Source: Lotus japonicus (lineage: Eukaryota > Streptophyta > Magnoliopsida > Fabales > Fabaceae). Taken from it: 64,000 nt of DNA. The DNA lies in assembly GCF_012489685.1 (NCBI RefSeq), contig NC_080046.1, positions 60,998,195 to 61,062,194 on the forward strand, read 5' to 3'. Both the position numbers and the translations under genes were made by a program. This document shows positions 32,860-43,396 of the stretch, piece by piece. The notes beneath the pieces were generated by a model. It ran no database searches and was not told the origin of the DNA. It was given only the letters and a program-made list of their open reading frames with translations. Position 1 is the stretch's first letter, and each line of letters opens with the position of its first letter.

Positions 32860-34994
32860 ATGAAACTGCCTCGCATGTCTTTACCAAACGCTAGCCTTTC
32901 TTCCCTAGAACTTTCTTCACCCTCCACGGAGGAGGAAGTTGTCGCCCCTTCTATAATTGAAATTCATTCCTCGCCTTCTACCCATGATGATTCCGGTCCC
33001 GCCGGCTCTGTAGACTCAATTCTCTCCTCTAACGGAGATTTGTCTTCACCTGAATGGCGCTCTGACGTGCATTTAGTTGAAGATAAATGTCTGTTGCATT
33101 CTATCTGGAGCAGCGTTGGGAGCATTAGTTCGCTTCGAATTTCTGCTCAAGGGTTCACGAAGATAGATCCCGCCACCTCGAATAATGAAGATCATCTGTT
33201 GAATGTCCTCCCATGTGGCGAAGATGACTGTGTTCTGTTGCGTAAAGAACCAGACGATGGATCGCCCGATTTTTTCTTTGTTTATGGCTACTTCTTCTTA
33301 GATTTAAACATTAAACTTCCTTTCTCGCCGTTTATATGTCACGTTCTTTCTTTTCTGAATGTGGCGCCTTGCCAACTCCAGCCCAACGCCTGGGGTTTCC
33401 TCCGCTGCTTTGAAATTCTTTGTGAACACTTGAGTTTCACTCCAACCTATCCCTTGTTCTTCCTTTTCTATAAATCAGTCACCACTAAACCTACTTCTGT
33501 GAAATGGGTTCCACTATTAGCCCGTAAGAACATGAGTCGGTTTACCGCCCTTAAAAGCCATTACAAAGTATGGCAGAAGAAATACTTTAAAGTTGTGGAG
33601 TCGCCCGAAATAAAGAACTTGTTCCGAGATTCTGACAATAACCCCCTCTTCCCTTTTTACTGGACAAAGAACCCTCGCCGAAAAATATCTGTTTCATACG
33701 ACGCCTTGGATGAATCTGAACAAGGCGTCGCCGATTACCTCCGCACACTACCAGTAATTTCCGGTCACGACTTGATTGAGGCGTCGAAATCCGGCACTTT
33801 AAATCAATTTTTTAGTAAGTTTATAATCTTTGTACGTAACTTCTTTTTCTTTTTGTTCATGTATCTCGTCTAATTGATGTTTTCCGTACAGCTACGATGG
33901 GAAAAGGCAAGGTTGACGCGAACCCACTCAAGATGAAGGAGTACCTCGCCCAGTCTGCTGCGGCGGCGAAAAAGAGGGCCGCCGAAACTGAGCAGAAGAA
34001 GAAGAATGAAGGTACCTCGGGTTCTGACAACGTCAGGGACCCTAAACGTCAAAAAACTTCAGGTGCTGCTGGTGGTAAGCCTCTCCACCAATCAACTCTT
34101 GATTCAAAAAGTCGTCCCGCTGAGAAAAAGAAGGGACATGACAATGTCCCGCCCCCTCAACAAGATTCAAGCACGCTGATCAACCGCCCATCAACTCCAT
34201 TTGGCCAGGCTGGGCCTAGTTCAGCCATTGGTGGCGAAGCTCCTCCCCCCTTGCTGAGCTTGTCGGATCCTCACTTCAATGGGCTGGAATTCATGACCCG
34301 TACTTTTGACAACCGGATTCACAAGGACATTTCCGGTCAGGGTCCCCCCAACATTGCTTCCATGGCGATCCATCACGCACTGTCTGCCGCCAGTACTGTA
34401 GCGGGAATGGCTCAGTGTGTGAAAGAGTTGATCTCAGCCAAAAACCGTTTTGAGAAGAAGGCAGCTGATTACAAGACAGCCTATGAACGGGCTAAAACTG
34501 ATGCTGAGACCGCCAACAACAAGCTGAAATCTGCTGAGGAGAAGTGTGCTAAATTAACTGAAGACTTGGCTGCTTCGGACCTGCTTCTTCAAAAGACCAA
34601 GTCTCTTAAAGAAGCCATAAATGACAAGCACACTGCCATTCAAGCCAAATATCAAAAGTTGGAGAAGAAACATGATCGCCTGAATGCTTCCATCCTAGGG
34701 CGTGCTTCTCTCCAATATGCTCAAGGCTTTCTGGCGGCCAAAGAGCAGATCAGTGTAGTTGAGCCGGGCTTTGATCTTTCCCGCATTGGGTGGCTGAAGG
34801 AGATCAAGGATGGTCAAGTAGTTGGTGATGATGACATTAGCCTCGATCTCCTTCCCCAATTCAATGATGAGAGTGAGCCTGAGGAAGATGGCGAGGATGG
34901 GAATGAGCAGCACAGGAATGAGGATCAAGGGAAGGAAGATCCTCAAGCTGGGACAAGCCAGGGCAACAACGCCAACAACGAGAACCTGGCTTGA
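32860..34994 (+). CDS. Antisense accessory protein of Tat element (gypsy-type transposon domain)
   Basis: Two exons (32860-33814 and 33892-34994) joined by a 77-bp GT-AG intron encode about 685 residues on the strand opposite gag-pol. Exon 1 holds the conserved domain: FFFVYGYFFLDLNIKLPFSPF, APCQLQPNAWGFLRCFEILCE and PLFPFYWTKNPRRK. Exon 2 starts MGKGKVDANP and is rich in Lys, Ala and Gln, with a heptad-like coiled coil (KNRFEKKAADYKTAYERAKT onward, about exon 2 residues 180-260) and an acidic tail (EEDGEDGNEQ). The start chosen is the first ATG, as the frame upstream has none. The related element at 10293-16168 keeps the same domain and intron position. Its role is unknown; regulation of the sense transcript is one possibility. 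Confidence 0.85.
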
Positions 34995-35465
34995 ATTTGT
35001 TTTTATTTTACGAAGTTGAAATTTTTCTTTGGGCATTGCCCTGTTTTATTTTCATTCCAAATCATGTATGGGCATCGCCCCCTTTTTTCTACTTTAAATG
35101 GATATCATCTTAAGTTCATTCGTTGTTTTTAGTTGTTCCCAACTTTCGTTGTTATATACCTTAGCCGATTTTTCGACGAGGCTTGGTTTCTAGTGGCCAC
35201 TAGAATTGCCAAGGCTTTTAACTTTTGAAGGCGATACTTTCTTATTCCGAAAGGTTTACTCGCGGTATTGCATACCTTGATACGATTTGCATTGCATGAA
35301 CTCGTAATAAAAATTCAAAACATATATGATTCTGTTGAAATGATCTTTTCATTAATTTTCTTTCGTATGGGAACAATTGTCCCTTCATTACAATTGTCGC
35401 CTCATTAAAAACCTTTCCAAAGAAAGGGAAAAAGAGTGCGACTTTGTTCACATTTGTTGTTTCTA
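34995..35465. other. Non-coding spacer between the convergent genes of the Tat element
   Basis: About 470 bp separate the end of the antisense gene and the end of gag-pol. 'gggcatygccc' is repeated near 35029 and 35070 as a small palindrome. Both transcripts would end here. Confidence 0.5.
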
Positions 35466-38400
35466 CTAACTAAAATACTGCTTTAGATGAGAGGCGTTCC
35501 ATGTTCGTGGAACCTTTTGACCGCTTAGTTGTTCCAACTTATAAGCTCCTCCTCCAACATTGCCAATAATCCTGTAAGGCCCGCCCCAGTTGGGTGAGAG
35601 TTTGTTGTGTTTATCGGGCATTGTATTTTTTCGGAGCACTAAGTCTCCTACCCTCATTTTTCTTGGCACCACTTTTGTTGAGAATTTTCTTGCCACCTTC
35701 ACTTTTCCCGCCTCATTTCTTATGTGGGCCTCTCGTTGTTCCTCGGGCAGCATAATTAGATTTGCTATTAAGTTTTCTCCGTTGTCATTTTCATTAAACC
35801 GAGCCACTCGCCAATTTTGATTTTCAATTTCCACTGGGAGCATGGCGTCAGTTCCATAAGTTAGACGATACGGGGTTTCCTTTGTGCTTGACTGCTCCGT
35901 GGTGTTGTATGCCCAAAGAACGCCTGGTAGTTCCTCCTCCCAAAGCCCTTTTGCCTCATCCAGTTTCTTCTTTAAACCCTTCAGGATAACTTTGTTAGCC
36001 GATTCAGCCTGCCCATTGGTCTGTGGATGTTCTACAGAGGCAAATCGCATCTCGATTCCCATTTCTGTACAAAATTCTCGGGTAACACTACTTGTGAATT
36101 GTGTTCCGTTGTCCATTACTAATGCCCTGGGAACCCCAAATCTACAAATAATCCTTCGCCATAAGAAGCTCCTGACCTTAGCGGCCGTGATAGTTGCTAC
36201 TGCCTCAGCCTCTATCCACTTAGTGAAGTAATCAACCGCGACGATGATGTACTTCATTTGTGCCTTCGCCACAGGGAATGGTCCTAAAATATCGGTCCCC
36301 CACATGGCGAACGGCCAAGGCGCCATCATGGTTGTTAATTCTTCTGGTGGAGCCTTGTGTAGGTCAGAAAAGACTTGACATTTTTCACATTTCTTAACAT
36401 ACTCCAAACAATCCTTCTTCATCGTTGGCCAATAGAATCCTGCTCTTATCACCTTAACTGCCAAGGATCGCCCGCCAATATGACTAGAACACACGCCTTC
36501 GTGGACTTCCGCCATTATTCCGAGGGCGTCCTTGATATCGACACATTTGAGCATAGGAGACATGATTCCTCGCCGATACAACTCTCCATCCACCAGTGTG
36601 TAAAAACTGGCTTCCCTTCGTTTTGCTCTCGTGTTCAAATCATCCTCCTTTGGTGGGTTCTCTAAGAAGGTTTTAATCGATTCCATCCAAGATACCTCGC
36701 CCTCACTGACTGACTTTACAGCTTTCAACTTTATTTCTACCAAATCAATGCTCGGGCGAGGCAGGGTTTCTTGAATGACTGTCTGGTAGTTGCCCAATTT
36801 CCCTGTGCTTGCCAACTTTGCCAACACATCAGCCCTCTCATTTTGTCCCCTCGGGACATGTTCTATTTTGATTTCTTTGACCTCCATCATCAATCTGCGC
36901 ACCACTTCCAAATATTTGGACAGTTGCGGATCCTTCACCTGGTACTCACCTTTCACTTGTTTAACCACTAACTGCGAATCTCCTTTGATAAATAACTTCT
37001 GGACTCCCAATTCAATGGCCAACCTTAAGCCGGCAATTAGAGCCTCGTACTCAGATTGATTATTGCTCGCCTTGAACTCGAACTTGAGAGACTGTTCAAT
37101 GATCATTTTATCTGGACTTTCGATTGTTATTCCCGCCCCACTTCCAGTGTTATTAGAGGATCCATCCACAGACAGGACCCATTCTCCTTGAGTCTTCTCT
37201 CCTTCAGTGGGTGTTAATTCCGCCACGAAGTCAATTAAACTCTGGACTGTGACTTGGCCCCTTGGCTCATATTGTAAGTCATACTCTGACAGCTCAACCG
37301 ACCAGCTAACCAATCGCCCTGATAAATCAGGCTTCTGAAGTACTTGCCTTAAGGGAACATCAGTTTTAATTTTGACTTGGAAACTTTGGAAGTAAGGTCT
37401 GAGGCGCCTTGCAGTTTTCAGAATCGCCAAAGCCGCCTTTTCAATTTTTTGGTACCGCAATTCTGCCCCCTGTAAAGTATGGCTCACGAAATATATAACT
37501 TTCTGCTTTTTTCCTTCTTCCTGGAGCAAAACCGTACTTACCGCCTTGTCAGTAACCGCCAAATAGAGCACTAATGGAACGCCTGGTGTTGGCTTGGAGA
37601 GTACCGGTAATGTGGCCAATGTTTCTTTCAATTTGGTAAAAGCTTGTTCGCATTCCTCTGTCCACTGAAACTTTGAATTCTTTTTTAAACATGTGAAGAA
37701 CGGGGCCGCTTTGTCACCCGCCATTGGCAAGAAACGTGACAAGGCGGCCATTCGCCCTGTCAAACGCTGAACCTCCTTTATACTTGTTGGGCTTTTCATT
37801 TCCAAGATCGCCCTTCCCTTATCTGGGTTTACTTCTATTCCTCTTGATGTTAACATAAATCCCAAGAATTTTCCTCCCTGGATCCCAAAAGAACACTTCT
37901 CAGGGTTTAACTTCATTTGATATGTTCTTAACTGATCAAACGCTTCTTTAAGGTCGCCGCCATGATCACTAGCCCTGGCGGATTTTACAATCATGTCATC
38001 CACATACACCTCCATATTCCTGCCTACTTGCTTTGAAAAAATTTTGTCCATGAGCCGTTGGTACGTAGCTCCTGCATTCTTCAAACCAAAAGGCATTGTC
38101 TTGTAACAATAGTTCGCCTGATTGGTCATGAATGCTGTACTTTCCTCATCCGAGGGATGCATCATAATCTGATTATAGCCCGAATAAGCGTCCATGAGAC
38201 TTAAAAGTTCATTCCCTGAAGCTCCATCCACAAGCTTGTCAACATTGGGAAGTGGGTACGAATCTTTGGGACACACTTTGTTCAGGCTCGTGTAGTCCGT
38301 GCACATTCGCCATTTCCCATTGGCCTTCTTGACCATTACAACATTGGCGAGCCACGTTGGGTACTGTACCTCACGGATGAAGCGGGCCTTGATCAATTTT

Positions 38401-40916
38401 TCAGTCTCTACTTGCACAGCCTTGTTCTTTTCTTCACTCATTCTTCGCCTTGGTTGGATGACCGGGGTCGCCCCTGGTCGTATGGCTAGCTTGTGGGTGA
38501 TCACCTTGGGATCAATCCCTGGTACATCATTGATGGTCCATGCGAAGAGATCTAGATTATCACCCAGAAGGGTGATTAGTCTGTCCTCTTGTTCTGTTGG
38601 CAACCCACTGCCAATCTTTAGAAACTTGTCCTTGACTTGCACCTGCTTGGTTTCTTCCAGCGGTTGTGGGCGAAAATCATCAGCATCATCTCTTGGGTCC
38701 AAGCTAAATCCTTCTTGTGGGAAGATTTCTGTAATTCGGTGGCTCTCCTTGGCGGCCTTCCGCCCATAGAGCGCCACGCTCCTCAAATAGCATTCCCTTG
38801 CTGCATTCTGGTCTACACGCAATATCCCGACCTTCCCGTTGCAGGCGGGATATTTAACAGTTAAATGAGCAGTTGAGATGACCGCGCAGACCTTATTGAG
38901 GGTGTCTCGCCCCAAGAGTACGTTGTAATTGGCTCTACACGCCAATACTAAGTACTTTACTTGAAACTTCTTGACAAACTCTCCTTCTCCAAAGGCAGTC
39001 GGAATTTCGACGTATCCCCGCACACTGACACGGTCTCCTGTGAATCCCACCAAAGTTCCCCTGTATGGTTTCAAATCTGATTCCTTTAGTCCCAGGCGAT
39101 CAAAGGCGTCTCCATAGATGATGTCTGCCGAAGATCCCTGGTCTAAGAATACTTTCTTTGTCACATAATTGTTAACCCTAATTGTTACCACAATTGGATC
39201 GTTGTCATGGGGAATTACATGCGCAAAATCCTGAGGGGTGAATATAATAGGGGAATGATTCACCCAACACTCGCCTTCGTTCGACTCCTGTACTGAGTGT
39301 ACTGCCGCTACGTAGCGTTTTCTAGCCTTACTTGAAATTGCACCCCCGCCAAATCCTCCTGCAATAGATGAGCATTCCCCAGCAGGATCGCCCAACTCTT
39401 CAACTATCTCTTTACCTTTACCTTTGTCCCCTTGAGTGATTTTAGCTACCTCCGGCGCTGCTGTGTCTTTGACAAAGTTTGCCAAATGGCCAGCTTTAAT
39501 CAAGCGATCAATTTCCCGCCTTAAATTCCAGCAATTATCTGTCGTATGCCCCAACGCTCTGTGGTACTCGCACCACCTATTGGTGTCCACGTTAGCTGGC
39601 GGTCGCCGTGGGGGTGGTGGGTACTGCACAACGTTGGTCTGTCCAACCGCCCTTAAAATGGTACTTAAGGGTGCATTCAACTTAGTAAGTGGGATTGGCG
39701 TTGGCGAAGCACCAGGCTGACCAGCTGTGGCAGCAGCGGGACCTTGTGAATTTCTGTGCCATGTATTTTGAAAGCCAGGTTTAGAGTTGTGGTATGGTCC
39801 CGGTCTTGGTACGCGGGGGGTTTGCGCTATCCTGGTTTCCTTCCCCGCCTTAGATTTGTCTTGTGAAACACCGCCAGATTGAGACTGCTTACGTCCTTCC
39901 TCTCTTTCTTGTTTCTTCTGGTCATCTTGCTCAATCAATATGAACTCTTGAACACGAGCGCGAAGATCCATCATATCCTTCGCCGGTCGCCTTGTTAAGT
40001 CTCTATTCAAATCTCCCGCCCGAAGGCCATTTTTGAATGACGCCAAACAGACATCTGGATTTTCATCCTCCAACTGCACCGCCATCTTGCTGAAGCGTGC
40101 CATGTAGGTTTTTAATTTCTCGCCTGGTTGCTGATGTATGCTGATAAGATCAAACATTGTTGCTTTTGTGGTTTTATTGGCGGAAAATTGAGTCAGAAAC
40201 TTAGTGGACAGATCAGTGAAATTATCAATGGAGAAGGGCGGTTGTCGAATGAACCACTGCATCGCCATGCCCTTGAACGTGGAAGGCAATAATCGACATT
40301 TTACCGCATCCGACGCCCCGCCGATCACCATTTTAGTATTGAAGTATCTAAGATGCTCCATAGGATCAGATTCGCCCGAAAAGGCGTCTAATGCCATGGT
40401 TTGCAGGTGCTTTGGAATGTCCACCCTAGTGATGGCTGGAACAAAAGGTTGGAATTCAACTACATCCTCCGCCTCCAGGCGTTGTTCTTGCTTAAAATTC
40501 TGCCGCTGAGTAAGATACTCAACTTGGGCTTGCAACTGCTCGTTTTGGGACTGCACCTTCTGCAAGGTATCTAACATTTGTTGCAAAGCCGCAGGCGTGA
40601 TACCTGTCACTGCCTCTTGCATTCTCCGTGGAGCAGTTGTTTTAAGATCTTCCAAGTTCACGTAGTCAGGCGGCGTTGAACGCCGCCGAACACCTGGATC
40701 TGATTTAGCGATCAGATCTGAAGGTCTTCCCGGAGCTGCATTCACCAATGACGCCGGCGACGGCGCCACTGAGTGGACCCCCTCCGAGGAAGCTTCCTGC
40801 TCTTGGTCGTCCAGTACGGGACGGTTGTTGTTTCGTCCGCCGGCGCGACCGCCGTGTCGACCACCACCGCGCCGGCGATGATCGCGCCGACCTACGCCGT
40901 ATGAACGAGTCTCCAT
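35466..40916 (-). CDS. Intact Gag-Pol polyprotein of Tat-type retrotransposon
   Basis: One uninterrupted frame encodes 1816 residues. The order is an Arg/Gly-rich N-terminus, a capsid-type gag domain (about 170-340), a zinc-binding WCEYHRALGHTTDNC near 447, a retropepsin FLDQGSSADIIYG near 590, a reverse transcriptase (about 840-1020, catalytic YVDDM near 968), a gypsy RNase H (about 1060-1220), a second RNase H (about 1250-1375; LSVDGSSNN, SEYEALIAGL, KGDSQLVV), and an integrase with zinc-binding HEGVCSSHIGG...CEKC and a catalytic triad in TDILGPF, DNGTQF and QAESANK (about 1480-1670). The C-terminal part (GDLVLRKN, WGGPYRI) completes integrase. The second RNase H defines the Tat clade. No stop or frameshift was seen, so activity is plausible. 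Confidence 0.95.
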   Translation of the reverse strand: METRSYGVGRRDHRRRGGGRHGGRAGGRNNNRPVLDDQEQEASSEGVHSVAPSPASLVNAAPGRPSDLIAKSDPGVRRRSTPPDYVNLEDLKTTAPRRMQEAVTGITPAALQQMLDTLQKVQSQNEQLQAQVEYLTQRQNFKQEQRLEAEDVVEFQPFVPAITRVDIPKHLQTMALDAFSGESDPMEHLRYFNTKMVIGGASDAVKCRLLPSTFKGMAMQWFIRQPPFSIDNFTDLSTKFLTQFSANKTTKATMFDLISIHQQPGEKLKTYMARFSKMAVQLEDENPDVCLASFKNGLRAGDLNRDLTRRPAKDMMDLRARVQEFILIEQDDQKKQEREEGRKQSQSGGVSQDKSKAGKETRIAQTPRVPRPGPYHNSKPGFQNTWHRNSQGPAAATAGQPGASPTPIPLTKLNAPLSTILRAVGQTNVVQYPPPPRRPPANVDTNRWCEYHRALGHTTDNCWNLRREIDRLIKAGHLANFVKDTAAPEVAKITQGDKGKGKEIVEELGDPAGECSSIAGGFGGGAISSKARKRYVAAVHSVQESNEGECWVNHSPIIFTPQDFAHVIPHDNDPIVVTIRVNNYVTKKVFLDQGSSADIIYGDAFDRLGLKESDLKPYRGTLVGFTGDRVSVRGYVEIPTAFGEGEFVKKFQVKYLVLACRANYNVLLGRDTLNKVCAVISTAHLTVKYPACNGKVGILRVDQNAARECYLRSVALYGRKAAKESHRITEIFPQEGFSLDPRDDADDFRPQPLEETKQVQVKDKFLKIGSGLPTEQEDRLITLLGDNLDLFAWTINDVPGIDPKVITHKLAIRPGATPVIQPRRRMSEEKNKAVQVETEKLIKARFIREVQYPTWLANVVMVKKANGKWRMCTDYTSLNKVCPKDSYPLPNVDKLVDGASGNELLSLMDAYSGYNQIMMHPSDEESTAFMTNQANYCYKTMPFGLKNAGATYQRLMDKIFSKQVGRNMEVYVDDMIVKSARASDHGGDLKEAFDQLRTYQMKLNPEKCSFGIQGGKFLGFMLTSRGIEVNPDKGRAILEMKSPTSIKEVQRLTGRMAALSRFLPMAGDKAAPFFTCLKKNSKFQWTEECEQAFTKLKETLATLPVLSKPTPGVPLVLYLAVTDKAVSTVLLQEEGKKQKVIYFVSHTLQGAELRYQKIEKAALAILKTARRLRPYFQSFQVKIKTDVPLRQVLQKPDLSGRLVSWSVELSEYDLQYEPRGQVTVQSLIDFVAELTPTEGEKTQGEWVLSVDGSSNNTGSGAGITIESPDKMIIEQSLKFEFKASNNQSEYEALIAGLRLAIELGVQKLFIKGDSQLVVKQVKGEYQVKDPQLSKYLEVVRRLMMEVKEIKIEHVPRGQNERADVLAKLASTGKLGNYQTVIQETLPRPSIDLVEIKLKAVKSVSEGEVSWMESIKTFLENPPKEDDLNTRAKRREASFYTLVDGELYRRGIMSPMLKCVDIKDALGIMAEVHEGVCSSHIGGRSLAVKVIRAGFYWPTMKKDCLEYVKKCEKCQVFSDLHKAPPEELTTMMAPWPFAMWGTDILGPFPVAKAQMKYIIVAVDYFTKWIEAEAVATITAAKVRSFLWRRIICRFGVPRALVMDNGTQFTSSVTREFCTEMGIEMRFASVEHPQTNGQAESANKVILKGLKKKLDEAKGLWEEELPGVLWAYNTTEQSSTKETPYRLTYGTDAMLPVEIENQNWRVARFNENDNGENLIANLIMLPEEQREAHIRNEAGKVKVARKFSTKVVPRKMRVGDLVLRKNTMPDKHNKLSPNWGGPYRIIGNVGGGAYKLEQLSGQKVPRTWNASHLKQYFS

Positions 40917-40956
40917 GGCTCGCGATTCCTCCTTCTGTCACCGGAAGAGCTGAGTC

Positions 40957-40976
40957 TTCCCCACAGACGGCGCCAA
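40957..40976 (-). other. Primer-binding site of the complete Tat element
   Basis: On the minus strand TTGGCGCCGTCTGTGGGGAA directly follows the 5' LTR. Nearly the same site occurs in the element at 10293 and in the gag fragment near 6745-6767. I leave the primer tRNA unassigned. Confidence 0.75.
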
Positions 40977-41354
40977 TGTTCTGTACTAGGGCAAGCTTAT
41001 GTAAGAGAAAGACAAAAGGTAAACCCTAGCAGAGCACTAAAATAGCAAAACTACCATAAAAGGAATATTCTCATTAATGCTGAAAAAGTTGGTCTCGTAC
41101 AAGTGGATGACCTCCCCTTTTATAGAGGGGGTGGTCATGATATGGATCTTTCCTATATTTGGGCCTGACAATCAGGGCCCAAATCCCCGTACACATAAGA
41201 CAAATCCAAAGGAATCTTCCAGCTGGCTTGTGGGTCCATCACCTAAGGGAGGGCAATGAAGCTCGTCATGTTGCCTTTCCCGCCTTGGCTATCGTCAATG
41301 GTTTATTGTTCATTTTGGGCGGGACATAATCTTCTTTATATCCCGCCCAGTCCA
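40977..41354 (-). repeat. 5' LTR of the complete Tat-type element
   Basis: 378 bp, two substitutions from the other LTR. Minus-strand TATA CTATAAAAGG lies near 41120-41129. It is followed by the ATGAC duplication (41355-41359). Confidence 0.93.
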
Positions 41355-41359
41355 ATGAC

Positions 41360-42630
41360 TAAAAAATTTGAATGACTATAATAATAAGGAACGAATTTCT
41401 CGTGTTTGATCAGTCAATGGATCCCTAGCTAACATGGCAAATGATTATTCATGTGAGTTGTTGACGGATGGCTCCATAAAAATTTCCTATATTAGACAGA
41501 TAGAAAAGAAAGCGACCTGTTTTCTAACCTATATGATCAATAAAACGAAGCCATTGAAAATTGAATGAATGATATTTTGTCACCTTAGGGATACAAAATG
41601 TAATTAAGTTTTGGTTCTCATTCATTGTGATGGAAATAAATAAGTAACTTATTCACTTGCACGCTTGTGATTAATTTATATCAATAATTTCTACTGTTTA
41701 GAATGTGACCTCAGTTGATGAAGATGCTTAAGAAAAGAAAACTAGCTGAAGATAAATAAAGGAGAGGTAGATGGGGAGGGAGGGGTTTAATAGTAAGAAA
41801 CTGCGAGCAGGTGAGGGGGGTCCTACAAATAAAGAGTCAACAAGGGTTCCGGGAGGTTTTGGATTGTTGTTTCGTTGAGAAGACATAGAAAGAGCCGGGC
41901 CGTCAAAATGGTTGACTTGGCATTTGCTTTGTTGTGTGTTGTGTTGAATTTCTTGTCTTTGCGTGTGTATTATCACAGAGAGATCATTTTCATCACGTGT
42001 AACGTACCGCACCATTCGGGGGCGGTGGCTCTTTTTCTTTGTCATTTATGAGTCAGTCAAATCCTTTCTTCACGAAACCTAGACGAAACCCCCTTTTGCT
42101 CTTTCTCTCTCTTGATCTATTTCTTTGGTAATAAAACCTGTTTTCTTTTCTTAAAGGAGTTAGTAAAACAAAAAACCAGTCTTCGGGTCGAGTGTCCATC
42201 TATTCGTATGGTTTGATTTGGTAAATTATCGGTAAATAATATTAGTGTTGGTTAACTGTATTTTAGTTTAGGAGAGAAAAGAGACTAAGAAAAGAGAAAA
42301 CATAAGTAGAAAGAAAAAAAAAAGAGAAATACAATAAATTTGATCGATTGTTTGATACGATAGAAAGAGAAGTGAGATATAAGAAGAAAAAACATGTAAA
42401 GTTGAGGTTTTTGTAAAAGAAATTTATTAAACCAAAAACGTTTTCTGACGATCAATGTACATATACTAACAGGTTTAAACCACGTATAAAATAACATAAT
42501 AGAAAAAAAAAAAAAAAAAGAGGAAGCTCAACTTTGGCCCTTTTTCTCCAAAACTTTCTCTATCAAACTTAACAAAGCCAGGTTCTAGGCTTTTGGCACA
42601 TGTATTAATAATTGGTGCTTTAAGGTTGTG
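41360..42630. other. Intergenic DNA
   Basis: No gene is supported; open frames here have no recognisable content. A-runs occur at 42302-42313 and 42502-42521. Confidence 0.5.
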
Positions 42631-42632
42631 AT

Positions 42633-42875
42633 ATTTTTTTTTTGTAGAAGGCGCTAAAGAAAAGAAAAGCTAAGGCCTCAAGTGAGAAACACCAAGATTA
42701 TCTGCCAGCAAAATAGGAGCAGGGCCAGCCGGCCAGGAGGAGGCACCAGAAATATCATAGTCTGCACAACAGTCATATCAACACCAAGTTTCGCCATAAA
42801 ATCCGTCAGAGCATTCCCCTCATGAAGAGTATGCTACAAATCAACCCGCCAGGATCTTTGAACCAAAGACTGTGG
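42633..42875 (-). mobile_element. 5'-truncated LINE fragment (RNase H C-terminus)
   Basis: The minus strand encodes HTLHEGNALTDFMAKLGVDM, the usual end of the RNase H-like domain of plant LINEs, followed by a short 3' UTR and an A-run (T-run 42631-42642 on plus). Confidence 0.7.
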
Positions 42876-43396
42876 TATAATAATATTTAATGTTCATATT
42901 TTATTAAAATTATTATTTAACATTCTAATAATATACTTTATATCTCTCTTATTAATTATGACATGCATGTCAATATTCATATCATCATTAAGTTAAGAAT
43001 ATAAATTTGTAAAACATAATTAATGCTATTTTAAAAGTGTAAATGTGACAAATAAATATGAAAAAAAAATCAAACTAATAACAAATACAACTAAACAGTA
43101 AACAGTATTACATGATGAAACTCATGAAAGTGATTCGAGATTTTTTTCGTCAGGTGGTGCATCACCACAGTAACAAATAAAAAAAAATAGTTTTTTTATG
43201 GCAAGTACGTCTTCATTTGATAAAAACCGAAAATACATAAGCTAAAATAGCAGAATTGATCGAGAAAGGAAGGAAAATCAGACCACCAACAAGTATTCTG
43301 ATAATCCGAGGCTTTAGCTGCTAAAGCATGAGTGCTAAAGCATAAGCCACCTAATTCCCATCTCGTCTAGCTAGCAGGTCTTTACAATCTTGAATT
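42876..43396. other. Intergenic DNA with a possible LINE tail
   Basis: AT-rich sequence. From about 43188 a T-run followed by a non-AT-rich 190-bp stretch could be another minus-strand LINE or SINE tail. There is no coding evidence. Confidence 0.3.

Larger units (their letters stand above)
31822..41354 (-). mobile_element. Complete young Ty3/gypsy Tat-type retrotransposon
   Basis: This is a 9533-bp element with 378-bp LTRs (31822-32199 and 40977-41354) that differ at only two positions I can see (32177 and 32185 against their partners). A 5-bp target duplication ATGAC flanks it. The minus-strand 5' LTR is followed by a primer-binding site (TTGGCGCCGTCTGTGGGGAA, 40957-40976), an uninterrupted gag-pol, an antisense spliced gene, and a G-run (GGGGGC) before the 3' LTR. 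The order protease, RT, RNase H, second RNase H, integrase, with an antisense ORF, is typical of Tat lineages such as Grande and Retand. It looks autonomous. Confidence 0.95.

Noticed and set aside
36375..36665. Plus-strand frames within 35466-40916
   Set aside because: They are shadows of the intact minus-strand gag-pol.
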